Part shown: positions 1 through 13,600 of the stretch, piece after piece | Numbering within the stretch: the first letter of the stretch is position 1 | Layout: every line of letters begins with the position of its first letter | Source: Candidula unifasciata | Lineage: Eukaryota; Mollusca; Gastropoda; Stylommatophora; Geomitridae | Assembly (NCBI GenBank): GCA_905116865.2 | Contig: CAJHNH020000835.1 | Location: 641,804-705,803 of the forward strand | Reading direction: 5' to 3' | DNA: 64,000 bases | Notes under the pieces: generated by a model | Told to the model about the DNA's origin: nothing | Databases searched by the model: none | What the model saw: only the letters and a program-made list of their open reading frames with translations | Program-made: the position numbers and the translations under genes

Positions 1-215
1 TTATAACTTGATTGGCTTTACTGCATCTTTGTTGAACTTCTCTATTAGTTCTTGTGTCTGCTGAAAAAATCCTCCCGTCATGAGTAACGCCCTTCGCCAG
101 CTTTAACTGATGGTCATCAATATTGATATTGGTGGTTCTTCCTTTTTCTGGAGAATGCCATCACTTTGGTTTTGTCTCCATTGATCTTCATATCATAGTT
201 GTCGTATGATGAGTG
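1..215 (-). pseudogene. Non-LTR retrotransposon reverse transcriptase fragment
   Basis: On the minus strand the stretch around 136-202 reads YDMKINGDKTKVMAFSRK. This resembles the RT segment of RTE/CR1-like elements that follows the catalytic FADD box. The frame then meets stops and runs off the left edge. No endonuclease or tail is visible. It lies on the POLK strand, beyond the last POLK exon seen here. The assignment rests on a short motif only. Confidence 0.5.
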
Positions 216-619
216 GAGTTTATATGTGCTTGTAGTTTCACTGCTACTGGTGCTATGATTGAATGGTCACAGGCAAAAAGCCATTCACTGAGTATCTGTG
301 AGCACCCACATGTGCAGATATGTGGCCAGCAGGTTGACTGTCCAGCAGACGGCCTCTCATCTCTGTAAAACCTGGCAACTTCCTGAAATAAAGGTCCGCC
401 TAGCAGAGTGGTCACTCTACAGTGATTTATCCAGGGTTCTTCCCTCCTTGATCTTTGCAGTTCTTGCTGTGTGTGTGGCAGACTTCAGATTAGAAATCTG
501 GCCTGATTATTCTACTAACTGTGGGAACACCAGCTGAATACTAATATCAACTAATCAGTCAAGCACCATTTTCTCCCAAAAGATCTCTCTCTCTCTCTTT
601 TTTTTTTCTCCTCTTTTTT
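216..619. other. Stretch without recognised gene
   Basis: Short overlapping ORFs on both strands (up to 79 codons) show no recognisable domain. A T-rich tract ends the stretch near 590-620. By position it belongs to POLK intron 8 or later. Confidence 0.4.
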
Positions 620-775
620 GATATTCTAATATAAATATTATATGCTTATTGATAAAATACAGCTGCAGTGTGAAAGACGGGTGTTTGGAAGGGCCGAATC
701 TAAGACGGGCCTGTGTGCCCAATTTGTGACCCTTTAAAAATAAAGTTCCTTCGTTCGTTCGCTCTCTCTCTCTCA
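620..775 (+). repeat. Short interspersed repeat, copy 1 of 2, with TTCG tail
   Basis: About 150 bp here match 18,158-18,312 closely. The shared parts are the segment after TGCTTATTGATAAAATACAG, the segment GGAAGGGCCGAAT, and an end of AATAAAGTT followed by TTCGTTCG and CT repeats. Both copies run straight into a microsatellite, here (TA)n. It looks like the 3' part of a retroposed element, but no tRNA-like head is visible. Confidence 0.6.
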
Positions 776-777
776 CT

Positions 778-1083
<306 letters not shown>

Positions 1084-1480
1084 ACGCAACTAACTTTTTT
1101 TTTCAACAGAAACGCGTGCATGCACACACCCTCCCTCCCCCAATGAATCAATATATTCCATGTGCATAAGGCACAGGCAAAGAGTAGAAAAGAGAAAACT
1201 AGAAATTAGTTAACTCTAAATTATTATGTGTTTACTCTTGGGGTATGCAAGCTTTATTTCTAAACAAGTCAAAGAAGGCATAAACTCCTGTAACTATAAA
1301 GCACATAACTAAACATCAAATGTGGATGCTTGCCGATGCAAGTAATCGTGTGCACTAATCCTGATCCTCCTGACAGGAAACATGGAAAGACATCACAGAG
1401 ATTTGTGTGCAACGAGATGTATTCTCTCTCCTAATGAAACCAGCCTGACTAAACGAAGAAGTCAATTGTGTAAAACGTAC
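1084..1480. other. POLK intron 8, no further exon seen
   Basis: This follows the exon 8 donor on the minus strand. I searched for the segment expected after LRLMG and for the UBZ zinc-finger exons and found none. A possible acceptor near 1,430 opens only twelve codons before a stop. Confidence 0.4.
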
Positions 1481-1652
1481 CCATCAGCCTCAAGCAAAGG
1501 CATTCAGGTTGCACATTTTCTATCTCTATCTCCAACAGATGCCTGGCTGCGGTAAAGATAGCTTTCTCATCACTGGAATAGTGGCTAAGAGTGTGAGCTC
1601 GAGTCTTGACCTCAAAGCTGACAGTTTTGATCTTCAGTGTTACAGTCTTTCC
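1481..1652 (-). CDS. POLK: POLK exon 8 (little finger)
   Basis: 172 nt, acceptor TTCACAG|GGA, donor ATGG|GTACG, ending in phase 1. Reads [19 protein letters not shown] and ends CLRLMG, the end of the polymerase core. It is the last exon visible on this strand. Confidence 0.92.
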
Positions 1653-4600
1653 CTGTGAAATAATAAAACACACACAAAAAAGCATGAATAGTTCTACTAA
1701 TCAGATTTTGTCTCTAGAATTGGCTATCATAAAGTGGGAGTGAGATGTGGTTCCATACTATTTATTTTATGTACTTTTCAATCTGTTTTTGGAACACATC
1801 ATGAGAGGAACACTAGAAAATCACAAAACATCCATATCTATTGCTGGAAGACATCTGTGTAATTTACATTCTGGAGACAACACTGATTTCAAGGCTGGTT
1901 CCAAAGCAGAACTCTGCGACGTATCTGCTTTCACCACGATTCGGTTTAATATGATTACTGCAACATAGCTACTTGCACTGCTCTAACGTCTAGGATTGAT
2001 AAAACAAACGGCTCTCAGTTCCTTTATACATTTCTGTCAGTTTATTCGATCACATTCTTCCACACTGTTCCAACAATTATTCAGACAGCCACTAATCATC
2101 CTCAAGACATTGAAACTACATCTTCTATTAACACAACTGTCTTCTACGACTTCTGGTAACCAACTGTCCACGAGTCTAACTCGGGACTGCCCACATCTAC
2201 TCAACTGGTCCCCTAGACTCTTGTGCAGTTGTTTGTCGCAAGGATTTTCCGCTTGGCTCTCTGTGAGCCTGGAGACTATGCAAAACAGGGTCATCACAAA
2301 CTCCAAGAACTTATTATAACATTAGAGACAGTCTGTGGTAAATATGGCATGGAAATTAATGCAGAGCAAATCACGATTCTGGTAAATAGCCACAATAATC
2401 AAGTACTTATCAACAAACAGATAAAAGGGAAAAAACTAGAAGAAGTTGAAATCTTTAAATGTCTCGGCTGGCACACAAGTTACGATGGCAGCTGTACCAA
2501 AGAGATCAAGACAAGGCTTAAAATAGCAACAGCCGTGATGTCCTAGCTGAGTACGATGTGGAAGAGCAAAATCAGCATCACAGTTAAGATCAATATTTAC
2601 AAATCACTGGTACTATTTTCTTACACAGATGTGAGAGTTGGACTCTAACTGTGGAAATGGAAAAGAGGATTCAGGCTTTCGAATGTAAATGCTATACACA
2701 TTTTATGAATTAGTTATTTAGAACCCAAAACTAACAAATATGTCAGACAATACATTGCAGAATTTATTGCCAGGCATATTTCGCTGTATCTCATCAGGTG
2801 CGTTACTACAGAGTTACATCAACATAAAATAGAGCACAAAACTGAATAAATCCAACTAAAATGCGAACAGTTTCTTCCGATACACTGTATGTGTTTCATG
2901 GCCCCCGGAAGTTCACCGTTGTCACATGACTTACCAGGGTAACTTCAAATTTACGATAAATTCTGTCTGCTTACAAAGGAGGGGGTTGTTGATTTTTATT
3001 GTGATGGCTTCTGCGATTCTCAAAAGTCTCCTGTTCGAAGTGTGGTTTACCACACAGAAAGCACTGTCTGTGTCAATTATGTGTCCGGAATTAAGTAGAT
3101 GACGTCCTATGGAAAAAGCCAGTTCTTTCCTCTTGACTGGTCTCGACACTATAGAAGAATCACTCAGCTGTGTATGTAGCCATTTGGGTATGTGCTCAGC
3201 CACTCTATTTCCAAGCTGTCTCTCCGTTCGACCGATGTAAGTCAACTGACACTTACATGTAAATTGGTAAATACAATTAGATTTGGTGTAGGGAGAAACA
3301 AGCTGTTTAATAGGTGGGGTTGGGATAGGAGTGGTCTTGTACCTCACTACTGGAACAGCTGCAAAGAATGTTTGGCCAACTGCTGTTTTCAGTGGGTCCT
3401 GCAGACGCTGCATGACGACATCACCTTGATAAGTAAGCTGGATATATACTCATCTTTGGATACTGTAATTTCGGTTGGAGTAGGGTTGGGTGGGGTGCAA
3501 TGCCGTTTGATGAAACCTATGGGGTACCCATTCAGCAGTACAGTTGAATTGAGATTTTTAATTTCTGCAGCCAGTGTGTCTTCGGTGCAAATCTTTCTAG
3601 CCCGGTTGAACAAGCTTCTAACTACGCCACGTTTGTACTGAATAGGTACAAAACTGTAAAAGTTTAGATACTGGCCGGTCCATATTTCTTCTCGGTCCAC
3701 TGATCTTTGGATTGGAGGAGTAGTTGTAGAAGAAGAAGGCAAAGAAGAACTAGTATGACAACATGAAGAAATGGACAGGACTAAGTTATCATAGACTTAC
3801 TCATCAAGCAGAAGACAGAGAAAGATGGTGGGCTTCCACTGATACACCTCCACGACCCTAACGGGTCAAGGGTTATGTTATGTTATGTTATCATACAGTG
3901 TATATGTAAACAGGATGTTGGTCATGTACATCTAGTAGTCGAGCAAGAGGTAAAGAACAAAACAATAGAATGATTATCTCCAGATGGATAAAAAAATAAC
4001 AGACTAGGAGACATAAAGTACTGCAGATCCTTTGTGACTAAGTTTCATTGTGAAGGCAGAACTGGATTGGTTGATTCTGGATATATAGCACTCACATATA
4101 ACAAACACAAGGCCAAAGACAGTTACCACAAATCTGTCATCTAGCAGACACATACAAGAGACACAAGGTAAGACAGTTACCACAAATCTGTCATCTATCA
4201 CTCACATACAACAGACACAAGGAAAGACAGTTACCACAAATCTGTCATCTATCACTCACATACAACAGACACAAGGAAAGACAGTTACCACAAACCTGTC
4301 ATCTATCACTCACATACAACAGACACAAGGAAAGAGACAGTTACCTCAAATCTGTCATCTATCACTCACATACAACAGACACAAGGAAAGACAGTTACCA
4401 CAAATCTGTCATCTATCACTCACATACAACAGACACAAGGAAAGACAGTTACCACAAACCTGTCATCTATCACTCACATACAACAGACACAAGGAAAGAG
4501 ACAGTTACCTCAAACCTGTCATCTACCACTCACATACAAGGAAAGAGACAGTTACCTCAAACCTGTCATCTATCACTCACATACAGCAGACACAAGGACA

Positions 4601-7600
4601 AAGGCAGTTACCACAAATCTGTCTTTCTTCAGGTCCCTAGACAGAAGCTGGCACAACTCCTGACACTTGTTCAACAAGTCCTTTGGCTGTGCAAGCTCTC
4701 CAAAAGTATGTTCGGTGCTGATGCTTTTCCTCTCAGCATCTCTTTGTGACCAGAAAATAAAACAAACAATTATAGCATTGAAACTATCAAGAAAGACCTG
4801 AACATAGAATCTGACTCACTGGACAGAATAACATCAAGTTCACTGCACCTGACTGACAGATGTGAAGGGAACTGATTGGACAGTCAACAGTAACTAACTG
4901 CTGACCCAAGGACACGTGGTGCTCAAGGACTGACAGCCAGCATGGTCATCATGCAACAGGTCTTTCATAGAATGTTGTTTCTATCAGAACCCTCAGTAAA
5001 GACTCATCCCCTGGCTAATTTCCACACCCACATGTATCCCCCCTCCCCCTTTAAGAATTTCCCCTTTTTCCCAGAAGAAAAGCAGGAATACATTTATAGG
5101 ACAAGAAAAATAAACAATTAAATACACCATATACACAACTACCATTTAGAAACAATAAATTCTCAATGTAAATTAATAAAGAGCGAGAGACCACTGACTT
5201 AATTATTGCTGCTGGCCAGCTCCAGGAAAAGTGCCAAGAACTGGGACCTCTATTCTACCTTCATAGACCTCACAAAGACCTTTGATACAGTCAGTAGAGG
5301 AGGACTGTGGAAAATCACGGCAAAATGTGGCTGTCCTCAGAAGTTTTTTAGGATTGTACAGCAGTTCCATGAAGGTATGCAGGCCAGAGTGCTGGAGAAG
5401 GGGAAACTGTCGGACCCTTTTCCTGTCTTGAATGGCCTTTTATTTGCTGATGACAGTGCTCTAAATGCCAGCTTTGAGGTCAGTATGCAGCACAACAGCA
5501 AGAGATTCTCTGAAGCCTGTACCAACTTTAGGCTAACTATCAACACTGATAAAACTGTTGTTGTCTATCAACCAGCGGCCAGAAAAAAAATACTGTAATC
5601 CCAAAATCACCATAAATGATCAAAGGCTAACTGTAGTCAACAGATTCACTTAGCTTGGCAGTAGTACCCCATCTCAGAAAATCAACATTAATGATGAGAT
5701 CAATGCTAGAATCTCAAAGGCCAGTAGCAGTTTCTGCAGACTTTATACCACTTCTGGAACAGAAGTGGTATCTCCCTGCTGACCAAACTGAATGTCTACA
5801 AAACTAATTCTTCCAGTACTGCTCTAGGCTTGAGAAACTTGGACTGTGTATCGGTGCCATGCTAAAAAACTGAATCAGTTTCATATAAATTTTCTCAGAA
5901 AGCTGCTCAAAATCAAATGGGAAGATAAGATACCACATACTGTGGTTCTTGATAGGGCAAACCTGCTTAGCATCCACACGATACTGAAGAATTATCAGCT
6001 GGGTTGGTCACCAAGCCAGAATATTGCCTCCTGGAGAGAGTATTCTATGGGGAGCTGCAGCAAGGGAAGAGGTCCCAGGGAGGACATAAAAGCGCTACAA
6101 AGACACTCAAAACTGCTCCCATTTCTATTAGCATCAACACAGTGACATGGGAGGCTGCTGCACAAGACCGTTCTGGATGGCGCACATCCCTCAGGCACGG
6201 TGCATCAGCCTGCCAGGCAGGGGAGGTTGCACAGGCAGAGAAACGGAGGCAGACTAGAAAGAACCATATTACTAATCCAACACTTACTGTGGCTTCCATC
6301 TGTTGTTCACAGTGCTCAAGAACTTTCCGAGCTCATATTGGACTAATTGGCCACCTTCGTACTCATAATCACTGAACATTACTACTTTGGATGAAAAGTG
6401 GTTTATCACTCTTGGTAGACGAACAACAACATAACATAGAATAATTATAGCTCTTGAATCATTGTCATGGAATAAGTTAACATCATGACAGCTTGCTGGG
6501 ATGTCTAGATTGTGGCAAAGTATTCTGGTTTCTAAAACATGATGCTGCTGATCAAATGCAGATTGTGCTCAATGTTCAGGTTAAACAGAATGCAGAAGTC
6601 TTCTTCTTGATCCACTGCATACTGAGAATTGTTGGGTGATACCCATGATCAACAGTTTTCATGTTCTGCATCATCTGTCTAATGGTCCTTGATACAAATG
6701 TGTGTGTGTGTTGATACAGTAAAGTTTCATGTGTTTTCATTGTGTTTGCTGAGGTTCAGACTTGAGCAGTTGCAGTCTGCTGAATCTCTGGGCTGCTGAT
6801 GTTTCTTGTGTCCCCAGCTGGTCATTAAAGGACCAAAACAGAAGTAGCTGTCTTCTTTCAGAGGGAATGAAGCAAATAACAACATTTGAGTTTGGTGATT
6901 GCAGCACAAACAAAGTTCTGACCTTTCTATGACTGAAGATCCAATCCCCAAGGCAATGTTCATGAAGTGATGGAAGGATGTGGGTGAAAACACACGGTAA
7001 AGCACTGCCCTCTGTGTGTGTAAATCTTGGCAGGTGATCACACCTAGGGCTTCTAGAAGTTTCTCCGTGACCTTTCCAATACCTGGAATCTAGGAAGCAA
7101 ATTATACAAGATACACTGCAGGATAACATATTTATGAAAACTTAGGTAAATAACCGACTCAATCCTCCCCCCCCCCTCTCCCTGGACTGTTGTGATCGCA
7201 TACAAAGGTTTGCTGAGTTACTCCTTTTTATTTCAGGACTATATAGATATAAGTTCCTCATTACTACCAAGCAAGAGATTAATACTTGCAGCAGTAGCCA
7301 AATCTCTAGAACAAAACATTGGTCATCATCATTCAAAAAGGATAAATCAACAGTTCCAATGAAATGGCAAAGAGATAACCCTTAGGAAATTAATAGCTCC
7401 CTTCTTGGCCATCTCTCCTTCCCAAACAGTTCAAGCATTGTTTCTCTGGGAGACTGTAGTAACAATCATTTTAAATCTTGATGAGCTAAATATTTTTTTT
7501 TAAAGATTTATCACTGGTTATACGGTCGTCTGTGGGTCCAAAGGTCGCCAGACTTTTTGCAAAAATTATCTTGGCTCACAGGTAGACCCAGCCTTAAATG

Positions 7601-10600
7601 CTTACCAGGTAATGTGCTGGGAAGTAAAGGTGGATGGTGCGATGCTGGTCATATCACCCACAGGGTGCCGACTTATCCATAAAATAGCCCTATATACCCA
7701 ATAGCCAGAAAGTGTGGAAAATTGTGAAAAACTTTAACTGGAATATGACTGAGACTTACTTTTCGCACAGGAAGAGCTGAGATGAACTGCTGCACATGTT
7801 CTCTGATTGGTTCTATCTGGAACTGCCCGTTTGGCTTGTTCTTGTCAGAACAAATCTTGGCCAGCATGGTGTTTGCTGCAATGCCTAAAACAATGATGCA
7901 ACAGAACATATTATTACCATCATGAGCCTTACCAGATGGCACTGAAGTTCATGTCTCTTCACAAACCTACATCGTTATTGTTACAGACTGACCTCTGACC
8001 TCAGCACATGACCACAGAACACCATCTGCCACTTTCTTACAGCCACCTGTACGGGTATCCTACTATCATTACCATCTTCTAGTCACAGTTGTTGGTTGCT
8101 CCAAGAGATGTGCAAATCTTGTCTCTGCAGCTTCCACTATTCACTCCTAATGTCTTGGTTCATACAGCAGAAGCAGTTATAACAGTCCACCCTAACAGAT
8201 ACAACAGTGCATGCTAACACACATACATTCACAATATTGTCTGCCTACATGTGACACCATAGGTCACAATTTTCAAAGATTTGGTTAATGGACAGGTGCT
8301 CTTTCCCAACACTTCTCCTTGTGAAATTATTCACAACTATTTGACAAAGCTGATTAACACCATAGCCAAATGTAGTGAGGTAGAAATTGTCTTCCACAAA
8401 CAAATATTGAACCCTGCCAATTGTGACCTATTGTAATGATGCTAGCACATAGCCTGGTGATACAGTCTGTGACAGCACCGTCATTTGTGGACTGCAGAAC
8501 CTAGCACAATATCTGGTGTGTTTCCAGTACATCAAATACCAGGGTAATCATACACTGACATCATCTGATTTCCAAAAAAACTAAATCTCAATTGATATGA
8601 CTGTGTGAGCAGTGCCTGTCTCCAACGAAGAACACAATTCAAACACTTGCCATGCATTGATGTCCATCTTCTCTAAGAACCATAAAATGCAAACCCTACT
8701 GCTGGAGTCAGCTGGAGTCTGGCTTGTCTTTGTGTGGTGACTCAATCAGCAGGTATCAGAAGACATCAGGTGACACACTGAACAATAATGACAAGCCTGT
8801 CATATATAACAGCAATGACATCAGGTGACATTCTGAATAATGATGACAAGCCTGTCATATATCACAGTAATGACATCAGGTGACATTCTGAATAATGATG
8901 ACAAGCCTGTCAGATATCACAGTAATGACATCAGGTGACACACTGAACAATGATGACAAGCCTGTCAGATATCACAGCAATGACATCAGGTGACATTCTG
9001 AATAATGATGACAAGCCTGTCAGATATCACAGCAATGACATCAGGTGACACACTGAACAATGATGACAAGCCTGTCAGATATCACAGCAATGACATCAGG
9101 TGACACACTGAATAATGATGACAAGCCTGTCAGATATCACAGCAATGACATCAGGTGACACACTGAACAATGATGACAAGCCTGTCAGATATCACAGCAA
9201 TGACATCAGGTGACACACTGAATAATGATGACAAGCCTGTCAGATATCACAGCAATGACATCAGGTGACACACTGAACAATGATGACAAGCCTGTCAGAT
9301 ATCACAGCAATGACATCAGGTGACACACTGAACAATGATGACAAGCCTGTCAGATATCACAGCAATGACATCAGGTGACATTTTATATAGATACAGATGT
9401 TGAGGAGAGACAAGATCAGCCTTTAATATGTTGTGTATGTGTGTGTGCCTATGAGGTAAGGAGGCTATTAAAACAAACGACATACCTGCACTGGCAGTAA
9501 GATGTGTCCTCTGTTCAATTCTGTTTCGCATCTCTAGCACAGCATCTTTTGCGCTGACTCCATAAACTTTCAGTGTGAACGAAGGAAACGGCCTCCCACA
9601 AACTGAACATGTTTTCAAATGCTCAGTTTCAATACAGTGAGAAAACAACTGGTTCACATCTATTTCACTTTCTGCAGCCTGCATCTGCGACAGGTCTACT
9701 TCCTGCAACAGGAGAGGCCTCAGCACCATGTTGAGATCACACCTACATGCTGTGCTGCAATCCTTGGTCCGCAAAAGAAACATCCTGCTTGAAACTGGAG
9801 CCTGAATTCTTTCCCGCAAATGTTCAGTCAAATCTAGATATGCCTCGTCCAAGCTCATGGCTGAAAAGTTTGGATCATACAATGCCAGGATCTCTTTGAC
9901 TGTCTCGCTGACTGCAATGTACTTGTCAAAGTTCAAAGGGACAATGACCAGTTCTGGACAAAGCTTACGTGCAATAAAACCTGGCATGGCTGCCCTGATG
10001 CCAAACCGCCGAGCTAAGTAATTAGACGTGCTCTGAAACAGAGAAAACATTCACCTCTAAGATATATACATGGCAGTCAGGCTAAATATTCTGCAATGGT
10101 TAGTTAACTGGCTTACCAAGACAGCAATCCAGAGTTCGATCCTCTATATCCATAGCTGACCCTGTCACACATAAAAGCTATCAGGAATTAATCTGGCCAT
10201 GTAAATGCTAGCAAGACTACACTGTACAAAAAATGTGAGACTACAGCAACAACATCACCAACACATTTGATCTGCACATCTGTTGTGGTATATACAGTCA
10301 ATAAAAAGTGTAAGCATTTCCAAAGTTATAAACAAAAACAAACAATATTGAAACAAAAACACATTTTCATTACAATGCAGTTCTATCTCCACAACCTAGT
10401 CAGATGAAGTGGGCCTTTAACAACCTCTCAGATGTGTCCTCAACAGGTTTCCTCCAGCAGGTCTGTAGATCTCTCAACCTGCAAGTTTGTAAGCGTCTGG
10501 CAGATCTTTCTAATGCAAGGCTTAATACACAAAGTGTAAGCGTCTGACAGATCTCTCTAATGCAAGTCTTAATACACAAAGTGTAAGGGTCTGGCAGATC

Positions 10601-13600
10601 TCTCTAATGCAAGTCTTAATACACAAAGTGTAAGGGTCAGGCAGATCTTTCTAATGCAAGTCCTAATACACAAAGTGTAAGGGTCAGGCAGATCTCTCTA
10701 ATGCAAGTCTTAATACACAAAGTGTAAGGGTCTGGCAGATCTCTCTAATGCAAGTCTTAATACACAAAGTGTAAGGGTCAGGCAGATCTTTCTAATGCAA
10801 GTCTTAATACACAAAGTGTAAGGGTCAGGCAGATCTCTCTAATGCAAGTCTTAATACACAAAGTGTAAGGGTCTGGCAGATCTTTCTAATGCAAGTCTTA
10901 ATACACAAAGTGTAAGGGTCTGGCAGATGTCTCTAATGCAAGTCTTAATACACAAAGTGTAAGCGTCTGGCAGATCTCTCTAATGCAAGTCTTAATACAC
11001 AAAGTGTAAGGGTCAGGCAGATCTCTCTAATGCAAGTCTTAATTCACAAAGTGTAAGCGTCTGGCAGATCTCTCTAATGCAAGTCTTAATACACAAAGTG
11101 TAAGCATCTGGCAGATCTCTCTAATGCAAGTCTTAATTCACAAAGTGTAAGTATCTTAATTCTCAAAGTGTCAAGTAATTCACAAAGTGTAAGCGTCTGG
11201 CAGATCTTTCTAATGCAAGTCTTAATTCACAAAGTGTAAGCGTCTGGCAGATCTTTCTAATGCAAGTCTTAATACACAAAGTGTAAGGGTCTGGCAGATC
11301 TTTTCTAATGCAAGTCTTAATACACAAAGTGAAGCGTCTGGCAGATCTTTCTAATGCAAGTCTTAATACACAAAGTGAAATGTCTGGCAGATCTTTCTAA
11401 TGCAAGTCTTAATACACAAAGTGTAAGCGTCTGGCAGATCTTTCTAATGCAAGTCTTAATACACAACGTGTAAGGGTCAGGCAGATCTTTCTAATGCAAG
11501 TCTTAATACACAAAGTGTAAGGGTCAGGCAGATCTTTCTAATGCAAGTCTTAATACACAAAGTGTAAGGGTCTGGCAGATCTCTCTAATGCAAGTCTTAA
11601 TACACAAAGTGTAAGCATCTGGCAGATCTCTCTAATGCAAGTCTTAATACACAAAGTGTAAGGGTCTGGCAGATCTCTCTAATGCAAGTCTTAATACACA
11701 AAGTGTAAAGGTCTAGCAGATCTCTCTAATGCAAGTCTTAATACACAAAGTGTAAGCGTCTGGCAGATCTCTCTAATATAAGTCTTAATACACAAAGTGT
11801 AAGGGTCTAGCAGATCTCTCTAATGCAAGTCTTAATACACAAAGCGTAAGGGTCAGGCAGATCTCTCTAATGCAAGTCTTAATACACAAAGTGTAAGGGT
11901 CAGGCAGATCTCTCTAATGCAAGTCTTAATTCACAAAGTGTAAGCGTCTGGCAGATCTCTCTAATGCAAGTCTTAATTCACAAAGTGTAAGGGTCTGGCA
12001 GATCTCTCTAATGCGTCTTAATACACAAAGTGTAAAGGTCTAGCAGATCTCTCTAATGCAAGTCTTAATACACAAAGTGTAAGCATCTGGCAGATCTCTC
12101 TAATGTAAGTCTTAATACACAAAGTGTAAGGGTCTAGCAGATCTCTCTAATGCAAGTCTTAATACACAAAGTGTAAGGGTCAGGCAGATCTCTCTAATGC
12201 AAGTCTTAATACACAAAGTGTAAGGGTCAGGCAGATCTCTCTAATGCAAGTCTTAATTCACAAAGTGTAAGTATCTGGCAGATCTCTCTAATTCAAGTCT
12301 TAATTCACAAAGTGTAAGCGTCTGGCAGATCTTTCTAATGCAAGTCTTAATACACAAAGTGTAAGGGTCAGGCAGATCTTATTAATGCAAGTCTTAATAC
12401 ACAAAGTGTAAGCGTCTGGCAGATCTTTCTAATGCAAGTCTTAATACACAAAGTGAAATGTCTGGCAGATCTTTCTAATGCAAGTCTTAATACACAAAGT
12501 GTAAGCGTCTGGCAGATCTTTCTAATGCAAGTCTTAATACACAACGTGTAAGGGTCAGGCAGATCTTTCTAATGCAAGTCTTAATACACAAAGTGTAAGG
12601 GTCAGGCAGATCTCTCTAATGCAAGTCTTAATACACAAAGTGTAAGGGTCTGGCAGATCTCTCTTATGCAAGTCTTAATACACAAAGTGTAAGTATCTGG
12701 CAGATCTCTCTAATGCAAGTCTTAATACACAAAGTGTAAGGGTCTGGCAGATCTCTCTAATGCAAGTCTTAATACACAAAGTGTAAAGGTCTAGCAGATC
12801 TCTCTAATGCAAGTCTTAATACACAAAGTGTAAGCGTCTGGCAGATCTCTCTAATATAAGTCTTAATACACAAAGTGTAAGGGTCTAGCAGATCTCTCTA
12901 ATGCAAGTCTTAATACACAAAGCGTAAGAGTCAGGCAGATCTCTCTAATGCAAGTCTTAATACACAAAGTGTAAGGGTCAGGCAGATCTCTCTAATGCAA
13001 GTCTTAATTCACAAAGTGTAAGCGTCTGGCAGATCTCTCTAATGCAAGTCTTAATACACAAAGTGTAAGGGTCAGGCAGATCTCTCTAATGCAAGTCTTA
13101 ATTCACAAAGTGTAAACGTCTGGCAGATCTCTCTAATGCAAGTCTTAATACACAAAGTGTAAGGGTCAGGCAGATCTTTCTAATGCAAGTCTTAATACAC
13201 AAAGTGTAAGGGTCAGGCAGATCTCTCTAATCCAAGTTTTATACACAATTTGTAAGGGTTTGACAGATCTCTTTATCTTTAGTGTAGGTCTTTATACACA
13301 ATTTGTAAGGGTTTTAACAGATCTATTTAATGCAAACCATTATACACAATTTGTAAGGGTTTTAACAGATCTCTTTAATGCAAACCATTATACACAATTT
13401 GTAAGGGTTTTAACAGATCTCTTTAATGCAAACCATTATACACAATTTGTAAAGGTTTTGACAAATCTCTTTAGTGTAGGTCTTTATACACAATTTTTAA
13501 GGGTTTTGGCAGATCTCTTTAGTGCAAGCCTTTAAATATAATTTGTAAAGTATTTAGCAAATATCTCTAACACAAGGCTTTATAGACAATCTGTAATGTT

